From positions 1,736,001 through 1,800,000 of the forward strand of contig OY759675.1 in the NCBI GenBank assembly GCA_963662515.1: a stretch of DNA of 64,000 nucleotides, given 5' to 3'. Below, one piece after another: positions 53,871 through 62,861 of this stretch. The position numbers and the translations under genes were made by a program. A model generated the notes under the pieces. The model was not told the DNA's origin and made no database searches. It saw only the letters and a list, made by a program, of their open reading frames with translations. This DNA is from JAFGDI01 sp963662515. GTDB taxonomy: Bacteria > Planctomycetota > Phycisphaerae > Sedimentisphaerales > SM23-30. Each line of letters begins with the position of its first letter. Position 1 is the stretch's first letter.

Positions 53871-53890
53871 CTATCTGGGTTGTTTATCCA

Positions 53891-53898
53891 GATTCGGC
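53891..53898 (+). repeat. target-site duplication, left copy (GATTCGGC)
   Basis: The 8-base word GATTCGGC directly precedes the insertion element and is repeated directly after it at 55464-55471. IS256-family elements typically make 8-9 base duplications. Confidence 0.88.
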
Positions 53899-55463
53899 GG
53901 TTCTGTACAATTTGCTGTGTAAATGGTTGTTGATATGTTACTGTATTATTATAAAGGACTTATTATGACTAAAAAGACACGGCAGGATGAGTTATTGGAT
54001 GAATTATTGGCGGAATATAGCGGCCCGGAGTCGTTCTGGGGGGAGACCGGGCTGTTTGCCACGCTTAAAAAGCGGATTGTGGAGCGGACTCTGGAGGCGG
54101 AGATGGATCACCATCTGGGTTATACCAAGCACGACCCCAAGGGTAATAATTCCGGCAACAGTCGCAATGGCCGGGGCAAAAAGACCGTCATGCTCGGCGA
54201 TGATCAGGTAGAGCTTGACCCGCCCCGGGATCGCAATGGTTCTTTCGAGCCGCAGATCATTCCCAAAGGCCAGAAGTATTTCAAAGGTTTCGATGACCGG
54301 ATCATCGCCATGTACGGCCGGGGCATGAGCGTGCGGGATATCCAGGGCCACCTCTTAGAGATGTATCAGGTGGATGTTTCCGAGGGTCTCATCAGTCAGG
54401 CAACTAACAGCGTCATGGAAGAAGTAAGGCTCTGGCAGAGTCGGCCGCTGGAGAAGGTTTATCCGATCGTTTTCCTCGATTGTCTGATGATCAAAGGCCG
54501 GCCTAATGGCCCGGTAGAGAACCGCTGTGTTTATCTGGCACTGGGGATAAACATCGAAGGTAAGAAGGAATTACTGGGTATCTGGATAGCAAAGAATGAA
54601 GGAGCCAAGTTCTGGCTGGGTGTGCTCAATGAGCTGCGTAACCGCGGCGTGGAAGATATATTCATCGCCTGCATTGATGGCTTAAAAGGCTTCCCTGAGG
54701 CTATTGAAGCGGTTTATCCGCAAACTACCGTACAGCTTTGCATTGTGCACATGATCCGTAATTCGCTGCGGTTTGTGAGTTACAAAAATCGCAAGGACAT
54801 CTGCGCTGATCTCAAACAGATCTATAATGCCGCCAGTGAAGCACTGGCTCTGGAGGCTCTTGATCGCTTCGCAGCCAAGTGGGACAAAACCTATCCGACG
54901 ATCAGCAAGAGCTGGCGGGATAACTGGGTTAACATTGTACCTTTTCTGGATTATCCACCGGAGATCAGAAAGATCATCTATACCACCAATGCTATTGAAA
55001 GCCTCAATCGCTCGATCCGTAAAGTGACCAAAACCAAGGGCGTTTTCCCGACCGATGATTCGATCGTGAAGATATTGTTTTTAGCTCTGCGGAACATTGC
55101 CAAAAAATGGACCAGCGTGCAGCCCGGCTGGAAGGCGGCAATGAACCAGTTCGCCATCCGCTACGGCGACCGGCTCAAGCTCAACTAGCCAACTAACCCT
55201 TTCTAATAGCACATTAAAGGCAGGCCAACCGTGGTCGTTCTGCTCACCGGGCCACCGGGAAAGCCAGAACTAAAGGGAGATTCCCCCGGAATTATTGCGA
55301 AGGAATAACACCAAATTGAACATTTACCACTTGCCCAACAATCAGCCTTGTGCTATAGTCAACCCAGCAACTGAAATATCAGCAAAAAAACAGAAAACTG
55401 AATATTATTGCTGCCAAAAAAATATATGTGTAAAACCATTTACACAGCAAATTGTACAGACTC
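53899..55463 (+). mobile_element. complete IS256-family insertion sequence
   Basis: The 1565-base element is bounded by GATTCGGC target duplications. Its ends are inverted repeats: 53902-53927 and 55435-55460 are identical over 26 bases (begin TCTGTACAATTTGC), and the outermost three bases differ (GGT against GAG). It encodes one intact transposase. About 275 bases of non-coding DNA lie between the transposase stop and the right end, longer than usual. Perfect ends and duplication suggest a recent move. Confidence 0.9.
53965..55188 (+). CDS. IS256-family transposase
   Basis: This DDE transposase has 407 residues with the family's catalytic order: Asp in FLDCLMIKGRPNG, Asp in CIDGLKGFPEAI, and Glu in TTNAIESLNRSIRK. 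CIVHMIRNS, also typical of the mutator-type group, follows the second Asp. The N-terminal DNA-binding region (about 1-90) is complete and no frameshift is seen, so it is probably active. I chose ATG 53965 because AAAGGA is seven bases upstream. The open frame back to 53923 lies in the inverted repeat. Confidence 0.95.
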   Translation: MTKKTRQDELLDELLAEYSGPESFWGETGLFATLKKRIVERTLEAEMDHHLGYTKHDPKGNNSGNSRNGRGKKTVMLGDDQVELDPPRDRNGSFEPQIIPKGQKYFKGFDDRIIAMYGRGMSVRDIQGHLLEMYQVDVSEGLISQATNSVMEEVRLWQSRPLEKVYPIVFLDCLMIKGRPNGPVENRCVYLALGINIEGKKELLGIWIAKNEGAKFWLGVLNELRNRGVEDIFIACIDGLKGFPEAIEAVYPQTTVQLCIVHMIRNSLRFVSYKNRKDICADLKQIYNAASEALALEALDRFAAKWDKTYPTISKSWRDNWVNIVPFLDYPPEIRKIIYTTNAIESLNRSIRKVTKTKGVFPTDDSIVKILFLALRNIAKKWTSVQPGWKAAMNQFAIRYGDRLKLN

Positions 55464-55471
55464 GATTCGGC
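55464..55471 (+). repeat. target-site duplication, right copy (GATTCGGC)
   Basis: Direct repeat of 53891-53898 immediately after the right inverted repeat of the insertion element. Confidence 0.88.
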
Positions 55472-55497
55472 TGCCAGATGCCATTTAATTTATGTGG

Positions 55498-57234
55498 TTA
55501 CAGGCCGATTTCTTCTTTAACTAATTGTATTAGCGGTTCAAATGTTGTCAGATCCATCCCGAATTTAAGACCGGCAGCTTTGAACAGTTCTGCCAGTGTC
55601 CTACTACCACCTAATGAAAGTGCGTTTTTATAGTTATTCATGGCGGTTTTGGGGTTATTTCTGGCCTGTAGCCAAATACCTAATGAACCAAGCTGGGCTA
55701 TGCCATATTCCATATAATAAAGAGGGTAAAGGAATATGTGTAACTGACGATGCCATTGATATTTCTGTTCATTTTCTAGGCCATCATAATCCATTATATC
55801 TCCGGCATCAAAACGGCTGCGTACCTCTTGCCAGAGTGTATGGCGGCCCTCAATGTCCAGTTGTGGGTTTTCATACAGCTCATGCTGAAAGCAGTCAACC
55901 GTGGCTATCCAGCCCAGCAGGTCAATTATTCTTTCGAGATGTTCATTTTTGGCCCGTTTAACATCTTCTTCGCTATAAAATTCACTAAGAAAAGGATAGG
56001 CCAGTAATTCCATTGACATGGAGGCGACTTCGCAGAATTCCATTGGAGCGTGGCGGTAGCTTATGGGGTCAAGATGCCGGCAGGCGAAAGTGTGAAAAGC
56101 ATGGCCGCCTTCGTGGAGCAGGGTAACAAGGTCATTGTGTGTGCCGACTGCGTTCATGAAAATAAAAGGTTTGCGGGCTTCGCTTATGGTTGCCTGGTAG
56201 CCGCCAGGAGCCTTACCCTTGCGACTGGCAAGGTCGAGCAGACCATCGTTTTTCATTTGAGTGAACTGCTGACCAAGTTCGTTGTCAAGTTGATTAAATA
56301 TGCGTTCGCAGCCGTTAATGAGTTCATCAACATGCTCAAATGGTTTAAGTGGGGTTCGCCCCAGTGGATCGCATGTTGTGTCCCAGGGGCGAAGTTTTTG
56401 CAGTCCCATTTGGTCGGCTCTTCTTTGATAGATCTTCTTATTGAGAGGCACAACCAATTCTTCAACTGCTTTATGAAAAGCTCTGCAATCAGCTGGCTTG
56501 TAGTCGGTTCGGTACCATTGCTTAAAACGAAGGTCGCGGAAGTTGTTATACCCGCAATTTTGGGCGAATTTCTGGCGAAGCTGGAACAGTTTATCGAAAT
56601 TATTGTCGAGAGGATCGGCATCTTTCAACCTGCGTTTCGAAATTGCACGCCAGGCTTTTTCGCGTATTAATCTATCATTTTCCAACAGGTATTTTCCCAT
56701 TTGCGGCAGAGTTTTTTCCTGTCCATCAAATTCAACTGTCTGGGCTCCGGTTATTTTCTGAAATTCCTGGCACAGAAGCGATTCTTGGGTACTCAGGTCT
56801 ATATTTTCGGTGCGGAATAATTCTATGTCTGTGGCCAGATGTTCATCATGTAATTTGTAATGACCATAGGTGTCTGGAAAAAGTTTGCGGGCTGCCAGAT
56901 ATTTGCGATCTAACTCATCTTCAAGTGGTTTTAAAACAGGTTCAACATTTTCGACAAAGTCCTGATAGGCTTTACAGCGATTGGTGTCATCAGTTTTACA
57001 GGTCATCAAAATATGGAGGAGGGAGCTTACCTGGCCAATAGCGGCAGAGAGTTCAGAACGATTTAACAGGAACCGTTCCAGATCCTGGGCGGTTTTGATC
57101 TCTTTGTCGAGTAAACGCCGGTACAGTTCTTTTATTGTGATCGGATTAGTCAGGTCACAGCAGCCTGGAACGAATTGGCGGGGGGAGAATGGCGTTAAAT
57201 TATCAATATTTGGCCCATATATTTCAGAACTCAT
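55498..57234 (-). CDS. M3-family oligoendopeptidase (PepF-like)
   Basis: This zinc oligopeptidase has 578 residues, the normal PepF length. The active site HEGGHAFHTF (374-383) supplies two His ligands and the catalytic Glu, and MEFCEVASMSMELL (398-411) holds the third ligand Glu. No signal peptide is present, so it acts in the cytoplasm on short peptides. The neighbouring gene on the other strand is an oligopeptide-type ABC ATPase, fitting a peptide-use context, though they are divergent. Its 3' side lies 27 bases from the insertion-element duplication, so the insertion did not touch it. Confidence 0.93.
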   Translation of the reverse strand: MSSEIYGPNIDNLTPFSPRQFVPGCCDLTNPITIKELYRRLLDKEIKTAQDLERFLLNRSELSAAIGQVSSLLHILMTCKTDDTNRCKAYQDFVENVEPVLKPLEDELDRKYLAARKLFPDTYGHYKLHDEHLATDIELFRTENIDLSTQESLLCQEFQKITGAQTVEFDGQEKTLPQMGKYLLENDRLIREKAWRAISKRRLKDADPLDNNFDKLFQLRQKFAQNCGYNNFRDLRFKQWYRTDYKPADCRAFHKAVEELVVPLNKKIYQRRADQMGLQKLRPWDTTCDPLGRTPLKPFEHVDELINGCERIFNQLDNELGQQFTQMKNDGLLDLASRKGKAPGGYQATISEARKPFIFMNAVGTHNDLVTLLHEGGHAFHTFACRHLDPISYRHAPMEFCEVASMSMELLAYPFLSEFYSEEDVKRAKNEHLERIIDLLGWIATVDCFQHELYENPQLDIEGRHTLWQEVRSRFDAGDIMDYDGLENEQKYQWHRQLHIFLYPLYYMEYGIAQLGSLGIWLQARNNPKTAMNNYKNALSLGGSRTLAELFKAAGLKFGMDLTTFEPLIQLVKEEIGL

Positions 57235-57588
57235 TTAGACGGATTCCTTTTTCAAATTCTTTATTATTCAAAGTTTAAGATGTTAGGGGTGGAAATTAGC
57301 ATTAATAGTACTTTTTGTCAACCAGTTTTATAATAGGTAAGGGCTATTTTCCGGTTGTTGTTGTCTGTCCTGAATATATCTGAGTGTAAGCCATATTGTG
57401 CTTGATGAAAGTATTGCTCTCTGATAGAATTGCATGATGTTTGATATCAGGTAGTTATAATCGTGCAGGTAATTATTGCTCCGGGCTTGGCTATGCTGAT
57501 AGATTAACTATAGTATTTATATAACTAATTATTTTACAGTACTTTATTGATAGTTTCGGGCTTTTTGGCCGGGCTGAAAGACGGATAT
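57235..57588. other. 354-base divergent intergenic region
   Basis: It lies between divergent oligopeptidase and ABC ATPase genes and must hold their promoters. The sequence is AT-rich, and I see no RNA gene, repeat or convincing promoter box. Confidence 0.45.
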
Positions 57589-58575
57589 ATGACAGTACAG
57601 AACATAGTAGAAGTCAGGGAGCTCAGGACTCATTTTCCTGTCCGGAAAAGTATGCTGGGTAAACCACTGGCCTGGCTCAAGGCTGTTGACGGTGTGAGCT
57701 TCAATATTGGCAAAGGTCAGACCCTTGGTCTGGTAGGTGAAAGCGGCTGTGGTAAAACTACAGTTGGCCGCAGTTTGCTCAGGCTGATACCAGCGACATC
57801 CGGCAGTGTTAAGTTTGAGAATAAAGAGGTTTTTTCGCTTACTGGCGAATACATGCGTCAGCTCAGGCGAGATATGCAGATAATTTTTCAGGATCCGTTT
57901 GGCTCGCTTAATCCTCGTATGACCGTTGGCACGATAATCGGTGAGGCTATGAGTGTTCATGGTCTGGCTAAGGGTAGGGAAAGGCAAGAGCGGGTTAATG
58001 AATTACTGGAAAAAGTGGGCTTGCAAAAATCATATGCTAATCGTTATCCGCATGAATTTTCTGGCGGTCAACGGCAGCGTATAGGTATAGCCAGATCTTT
58101 GGCATTGAATCCAAAGTTCATTGTTTGTGATGAGCCTGTGAGTGCTCTTGATGTGTCGATCCAGTCGCAGATAATCAATTTACTGCAGGATCTGCAAGAG
58201 GAATACGGCCTTACCTATTTGTTTATAGCACATGATCTGGCTGTTGTGGAGCATATAAGCGATTATGTGGCAGTGATGTATCTGGGGCGTATTGTTGAAT
58301 ATGCCCCGGCTGATAAACTTTATGCCAATCCGAGGCATCCATATACCAGGGCTTTGCTCTCAGCTATTCCTTTGCCAGATCCAGACAGGAAGTATGAGCG
58401 GATCAAACTGCAGGGTGAGGTGCCCAGTCCGGTGAACCCGCCTTCAGGGTGCCGGTTCCATCCGCGGTGCAGCTATTGTATAGATAAGTGTAAAAATGAA
58501 TGCCCGCCATTGGAAACTGTTGATGGTAGTTCTGAGCATACTGTTGCCTGCTGGGTAACAAAGGGTGAAAAATAA
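57589..58575 (+). CDS. oligopeptide-type ABC transporter ATPase (OppF/DppF-like)
   Basis: This ATP-binding subunit of a peptide importer has 328 residues. It has Walker A GESGCGKTT near 57, Q-loop FQDPFGSLNP, signature SGGQRQRIG, Walker B FIVCDEPVSALD, and the C-terminal oligopeptide domain RFHPRCSYC...CW. These mark the OppF/DppF branch. No permease or binding-protein gene is nearby, so partners must be elsewhere or upstream on another operon. I chose ATG 57589 because the domain starts directly after. The frame back to 57547 adds 14 residues unlike the family. Confidence 0.9.
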   Translation: MTVQNIVEVRELRTHFPVRKSMLGKPLAWLKAVDGVSFNIGKGQTLGLVGESGCGKTTVGRSLLRLIPATSGSVKFENKEVFSLTGEYMRQLRRDMQIIFQDPFGSLNPRMTVGTIIGEAMSVHGLAKGRERQERVNELLEKVGLQKSYANRYPHEFSGGQRQRIGIARSLALNPKFIVCDEPVSALDVSIQSQIINLLQDLQEEYGLTYLFIAHDLAVVEHISDYVAVMYLGRIVEYAPADKLYANPRHPYTRALLSAIPLPDPDRKYERIKLQGEVPSPVNPPSGCRFHPRCSYCIDKCKNECPPLETVDGSSEHTVACWVTKGEK

Positions 58576-58622
58576 TCAAGGTTGTATTAAGCTGGCTACA
58601 TATTATAATAATATTGAGATAT

Positions 58623-58652
58623 TCTCATGCTGGCCCGTAAGTCAGAATGAGA
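58623..58652. other. hairpin in the leader of hom
   Basis: TCTCAT (58623-58628) pairs with ATGAGA (58647-58652), with CTG/CAG inside. It lies about 40 bases before the homoserine dehydrogenase start. It may be a leader element or the end of the ABC ATPase transcript. There is no T tract and no known riboswitch pattern. Confidence 0.35.
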
Positions 58653-58693
58653 TAATAATAAAGACAAAAAGACAAGCGGAAATGAATTGCTAA

Positions 58694-60010
58694 ATGGAAA
58701 AGAAAGTTAAAATTGCTATTGTCGGCTGTGGTATAGTTGGAACCGGAGTCGCTAAGATATTACTGGAACAAAAAGAAAGCATAAAAAAGCGTACAGGCAT
58801 TGAGCTTGTATTGACTGATATTGTTGATAAGGATCTGGATCGAGAGCGTCCAGTGTCAATTCCGGCTGGTATGCTCCATAGTGATCTTGATAAGGTGCTG
58901 AAAGATTCTGAGATAGAGACAGTGGTGGTGGTGGTTGGCGGTACTACGATCGAGGCTGAGATCCAGAAGAAAGTTCTGGCCAGTGGTAAGAATGTGGTTA
59001 CTGCTAACAAGGCATTATTGGCTGAACGAGGTAAAGAGATATTTGCAGTTGCCCGTGAAAATGGTAAGTGTGTGGCATTTGAAGCAAGCTGTGGGGGCGG
59101 TATTCCTTTGATCTCGACAATAAACACAGGTCTGGCTGCCAATAACATTCAGTTTATTATTGGTATTCTTAATGGAACCTGTAATTACATACTCAGCAGT
59201 ATGACCGAGCAGGCAAAGTCTTATGCTACTGCCTTGAAAGAGGCTCAGGTTGCCGGATTTGCTGAGGCTGATCCAACTTTGGATGTTACTGGTGCTGACA
59301 GTGCCCATAAGATAGCTATATTAGCTATGCTGGCTTTTGGTTGCGATATAAAGTATGAGAATGTGTCATACAGTGGCATAGATACTGTAGATCTGGTTGA
59401 TATAAACTATGGCCTGAAAATGGGCTATGTAATGAAGCTGCTGGCAATGGCATGGCGTACCGATAAAGGTATTTCTATTCAGGTGAGAATGGCTTTTATT
59501 TCAAATGATGAACCATTATCTCGTGTTTCAGGTCCATTTAATGCTGTCAGTATTTTTGGCGATGCGGTCGGCCATACCCTTTATTTGGGGCGTGGTGCAG
59601 GTATGTTGCCAACCGCCAGTGCGGTTGTTGCTGATGTTATCGAGGTAAGTCGTGGTAATGCCGGTCGGATATTTGATAATACTGCTGGCTTGGGTAAGAT
59701 TGCAGAGCCTGCGGTTTTGTGTCCGGCACAAGAGAGTATGAGCCGGTTTTATCTCAGGGTTAATGCTGCTGATAAGCCAGGGGTATTTGCCAGTCTCAGT
59801 ACAATTCTTGGTAACCATGACATTAGTATTATGTCATGTCTGCAACAGGAGGTTCATGATCCAGGTTCAGAATTTGTACCTGTAATTATAATGACGCATC
59901 TTGCCAGACAGGGAGATATGGACAACGCCCTGGATGAGATCGCCAAGTTGCCGACTATTAAAGATAAGCCAATTTGTATTCCGGTGGTCACTCCACCCTC
60001 TGATGAATAA
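58694..60010 (+). CDS. hom: homoserine dehydrogenase
   Basis: This enzyme reduces aspartate semialdehyde to homoserine, the branch point to Thr, Met and Ile. The 438 residues show the NAD(P) motif GCGIVGTGVAKIL (12-24), VVTANKALLA near 100, the catalytic-domain GGGIPLI and AEADPTLDVTGADSAHK, and a C-terminal ACT domain (about 353-435, RVNAADKPGVFASLS) for allosteric control, probably by threonine. It is not fused to aspartokinase. No Thr or Met gene is adjacent. A terminator follows. Confidence 0.95.
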   Translation: MEKKVKIAIVGCGIVGTGVAKILLEQKESIKKRTGIELVLTDIVDKDLDRERPVSIPAGMLHSDLDKVLKDSEIETVVVVVGGTTIEAEIQKKVLASGKNVVTANKALLAERGKEIFAVARENGKCVAFEASCGGGIPLISTINTGLAANNIQFIIGILNGTCNYILSSMTEQAKSYATALKEAQVAGFAEADPTLDVTGADSAHKIAILAMLAFGCDIKYENVSYSGIDTVDLVDINYGLKMGYVMKLLAMAWRTDKGISIQVRMAFISNDEPLSRVSGPFNAVSIFGDAVGHTLYLGRGAGMLPTASAVVADVIEVSRGNAGRIFDNTAGLGKIAEPAVLCPAQESMSRFYLRVNAADKPGVFASLSTILGNHDISIMSCLQQEVHDPGSEFVPVIIMTHLARQGDMDNALDEIAKLPTIKDKPICIPVVTPPSDE

Positions 60011-60029
60011 AATGAATATTTTTTAATGG

Positions 60030-60068
60030 CCTATAAGCAGCCGATATTGGTTGCTTATAGGTTTTTTT
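60030..60068 (+). terminator. Rho-independent terminator after hom
   Basis: CCTATAAGCA (60030-60039) pairs with TGCTTATAGG (60052-60061), the stem continuing inward through GCC/GGT, followed by seven T. It lies 20 bases after the hom stop. Confidence 0.92.
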
Positions 60069-60079
60069 GCTTTGTGGTT

Positions 60080-60119
60080 GATAAATAAAAGCCATGCCAG
60101 TATTAAACTGACATGGCTT
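60080..60119 (-). terminator. Rho-independent terminator after fba
   Basis: Read on the minus strand, AAGCCATG (60119-60112) pairs with CATGGCTT (60096-60089), with a nested CAGT/ACTG pair, then TTTATTTAT. It lies about 35 bases after the aldolase stop and is back to back with the hom terminator. Confidence 0.85.
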
Positions 60120-60152
60120 CTGATTTTTTCTAAGACTTATATCTGCTATCGC

Positions 60153-61103
60153 TTAGCGACACAGGTCTGCCTTGCCGGCACAACCAAGTACATGGAGCTT
60201 GTGCTTAACCATCTGCTTGATAGCATCACGGCCAGGGCCGAGATACTTGCGAGGATCGAATTCGCCAGGCTTGGTAGCGAATACTTCACGAATCTTAGCG
60301 GTAAGGGCCAGACGCAGGTCAGTATCGATGTTGATCTTACATACAGCGCCTTTAGCAGCCTGAGCAATAGCTTCCTCAGGTACGCCCATAGAACCAGGCA
60401 TGTTACCGCCATACTTGTTGATCAGTTCGATGAATTCCTGTGGAACAGAGCTTGAACCGTGCATTACCAGTGGGAAGCCGGGCAGACGACGAGCGATCTC
60501 ATCGATAACATCAAATGCCAGCTTGGGAGCGCTCTTGAACTTGAAGGCACCATGACTGGTACCGCATGCAACAGCGAGAGAATCACAGCCGGTCTGCTTA
60601 ACAAATTCTTCAGCTTCAGCAGGGTCAGTAAGGTGATTCATTACATCATCTTCACTTACGCCAACAACTTCTTCTTCAATACCGCCGAGCTGACCGATCT
60701 CAGCTTCAACAGTCACATTGTGCTTGTGAGCGTAGTCAACAACCTTCTTGGTCTCTGCAACATTAGTTGCGAAGTCTTCATGGCTCTTGTCGATCATAAC
60801 AGAGGTGAAGCCATCTTTAACGCACTGTTCGCAGAGCTCATAACTGTCGCCGTGGTCAAGGTGCATAGATATTGGCAGATCGCCGCTGTCTTCGATTGCA
60901 CAGTCGATCAGTGCACGCAAATACTTAACATTGGCATATTCACGAGCACCCTTAGAGATCTGAAGAATAAGCGGAGCGTTTTCTTCTTTACAGGCATCAA
61001 CGATAGCCTGCATTATCTCCATATTGTTTACATTGAATGCGCCGATAGCAAAACCGCCATCATAGGCCTGCTTGAACATTTTTTTGGTACTTACCAGTGG
61101 CAT
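60153..61103 (-). CDS. fba: class II fructose-bisphosphate aldolase
   Basis: This zinc aldolase of glycolysis and gluconeogenesis splits fructose 1,6-bisphosphate to DHAP and glyceraldehyde 3-phosphate. The 316 residues show GAFNVNNME, the metal and proton-relay segment MHLDHGDSYE (about 79-88), EAEIGQLGGIEEE near 135, MHGSSSVP near 213 and NIDTDLR near 259. The length is that of the shorter class IIB-like group found in planctomycetes. GGAGAG six bases upstream supports the start. It stands alone with its own terminator. With phosphofructokinase at 25 kb it represents central carbon flow. Confidence 0.95.
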   Translation of the reverse strand: MPLVSTKKMFKQAYDGGFAIGAFNVNNMEIMQAIVDACKEENAPLILQISKGAREYANVKYLRALIDCAIEDSGDLPISMHLDHGDSYELCEQCVKDGFTSVMIDKSHEDFATNVAETKKVVDYAHKHNVTVEAEIGQLGGIEEEVVGVSEDDVMNHLTDPAEAEEFVKQTGCDSLAVACGTSHGAFKFKSAPKLAFDVIDEIARRLPGFPLVMHGSSSVPQEFIELINKYGGNMPGSMGVPEEAIAQAAKGAVCKINIDTDLRLALTAKIREVFATKPGEFDPRKYLGPGRDAIKQMVKHKLHVLGCAGKADLCR

Positions 61104-61710
61104 AGTATCTCTCCATATTTGGGTTAGAGTTTATCCGGGTTAACCAGTTTTCTGTTTGTTATCTTACGGCCAAAGCAATAGTTCCGGCTTTAACCGCAGT
61201 CCCCAGTATAACTGATTGTCAAGACCAGTTACGGGGTGCGATTGTACCGGTAATACAAAACTCATGCAAGAAAATTATTGGCACTTGCAATATCAATACC
61301 CCACCAATTAAATGGAAGGGCCAGTTGAATTGCCGGTATGATAATTCTTTATATAACTACTTTATCAGCAGGTGTTTAGTAGCTATTTTTATTTGTATCT
61401 GATTAAAAGGTCAATCAGAATTAACATGATCAGCTTTGATTGGAATGTCCTATAACATAGTTGCTCGATTGAAAGAAACTTAGTTTGAAATTCAATCTGT
61501 TAGTCCCATAATTGTTGATTATTTAAAATACTGTAACATTAATTATTGAAAGTTCACTATCTAAGATATTAAAATGTAGTAGGTTATGTATTTTATGTTT
61601 TTTTCATCTCATCTTTTCTATTATGGAAATAATATTCTAAGAACTAATTGGCGATACACCACATTGTAAGGACAGTTAATAATAGCGGCTTTATGATATT
61701 GGAAATTAAG
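61104..61710. other. 607-base AT-rich divergent intergenic region
   Basis: It lies between fba (minus) and the receiver-HDOD gene (plus). The part from 61400 on is very AT-rich. No RNA gene, repeat or unmistakable promoter was seen. An upstream in-frame TTG at 61648 is not used here because ATG 61711 has a better ribosome-binding site. Confidence 0.45.
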
Positions 61711-62814
61711 ATGGAACCAAATCACAATATACTTTTTGTAGATGACGACAGCAGATTGCTTCGTGGGTTGCAGCGTGCTTTAGGCACGCAGCTTGGTTTT
61801 GGTCTTTATTTTGCTCAAAAAGGCGAAAAGGCTTTTGATATTGTAAAAAATAATAAAATAGATTTTGTGGTTTCAGGCGTAAAATTAGATGATATGTCAG
61901 GCAGTAACCTCTTAGAAATGGTCAGGAGTATCAATCCCGCAAGTGTCAGGGTGATGTTTGCCGGTTATGAGGAAAAAGATGATAATGCTGTAAATAGTCC
62001 GGTGCATATGTACATAGACCGTCCTTGTGATTGCAGTGGGTTAATGCAGAAACTAGAAAAGATCAGTAGACGCTGGTGTAAGGCAACGGTAAATTACAGA
62101 CAGGTTGTGGCGAATGCCCAAATACCGCCTTTGCTGCCGGTTACGATCGACTATATAGAAAAATGTAATGTTATAGATACCGGGGATAAAAAGTTATTAA
62201 ACCTTTTGGCAAACGATCCAGGCTTTCTTTTACTGGCAATATACAGACAAAGAAGGAATATAGCGGGATTTGTTTTTAATGATCTGACTGATATGGTGGT
62301 GAAGTTGCTCAATAGGGACAGAGTTTTGCATAATGGGATGCTATGTTGCGGTTCGATCAGAAAAACTGGGGGTAGGGAGCTTGTAAATTTACAGAGTGAA
62401 ATTTATGGGCATTGCATATTGACCGCAAAATTGGCTTGTAAAATTGCCAGTGAGAGATTTGGGGAGGGCACTGTAATTACAAGTCGCGCATTGTTAGCCG
62501 GATTGCTGCACGATATTGGTAAGCTGATAATAGCTGAACAATGTGCACAGCAATCCCGGTTAACAGTTTCAGACGATCAAACAGATCAAATTAAATTATC
62601 AATGAACGAATTAAATATAGATCATCGCCTGCTGGGTAGTATGTTGTTTAGCTTATGGGGAATGCCAGAAGATGTAGTAGATGCTATTGCAGGCAAAAAT
62701 TGTCAGGATTCAGTGGTGCATACCAATGATGTTCATGATATTCTGGCAGAAGCTGACGATATGGCTATGGCAATGTTTGTCGGTAGTGCAAGCGAGTCAG
62801 ATTTATGGGTTTAA
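61711..62814 (+). CDS. degenerate receiver-HDOD protein
   Basis: The protein has 367 residues. The receiver-like domain (1-120) keeps the acidic pocket DDD (11-13) but loses the rest of the switch: the phosphoacceptor Asp is Gly56 (VVSGVKL), the Thr/Ser position is Ala (VMFAGY) and the conserved Lys is Arg (YIDRPCD). It should not be phosphorylated normally. The HDOD domain (about 140-355) keeps LLHDIGK. Such proteins signal by binding partners. GGAA six bases upstream supports ATG 61711. The next gene encodes an intact receiver, which may be the phosphorylated partner. Confidence 0.87.
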   Translation: MEPNHNILFVDDDSRLLRGLQRALGTQLGFGLYFAQKGEKAFDIVKNNKIDFVVSGVKLDDMSGSNLLEMVRSINPASVRVMFAGYEEKDDNAVNSPVHMYIDRPCDCSGLMQKLEKISRRWCKATVNYRQVVANAQIPPLLPVTIDYIEKCNVIDTGDKKLLNLLANDPGFLLLAIYRQRRNIAGFVFNDLTDMVVKLLNRDRVLHNGMLCCGSIRKTGGRELVNLQSEIYGHCILTAKLACKIASERFGEGTVITSRALLAGLLHDIGKLIIAEQCAQQSRLTVSDDQTDQIKLSMNELNIDHRLLGSMLFSLWGMPEDVVDAIAGKNCQDSVVHTNDVHDILAEADDMAMAMFVGSASESDLWV

Positions 62815-62861
62815 TATGGTAACAGTCCGGCATAAAAAACCGAATTACAGGAGAATTAAAA

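Noticed and set aside
58576..58693. Riboswitch or attenuator upstream of homoserine dehydrogenase
   Set aside because: Only a short hairpin is seen, with no T tract, leader peptide or known riboswitch pattern. Listed only as a hairpin.
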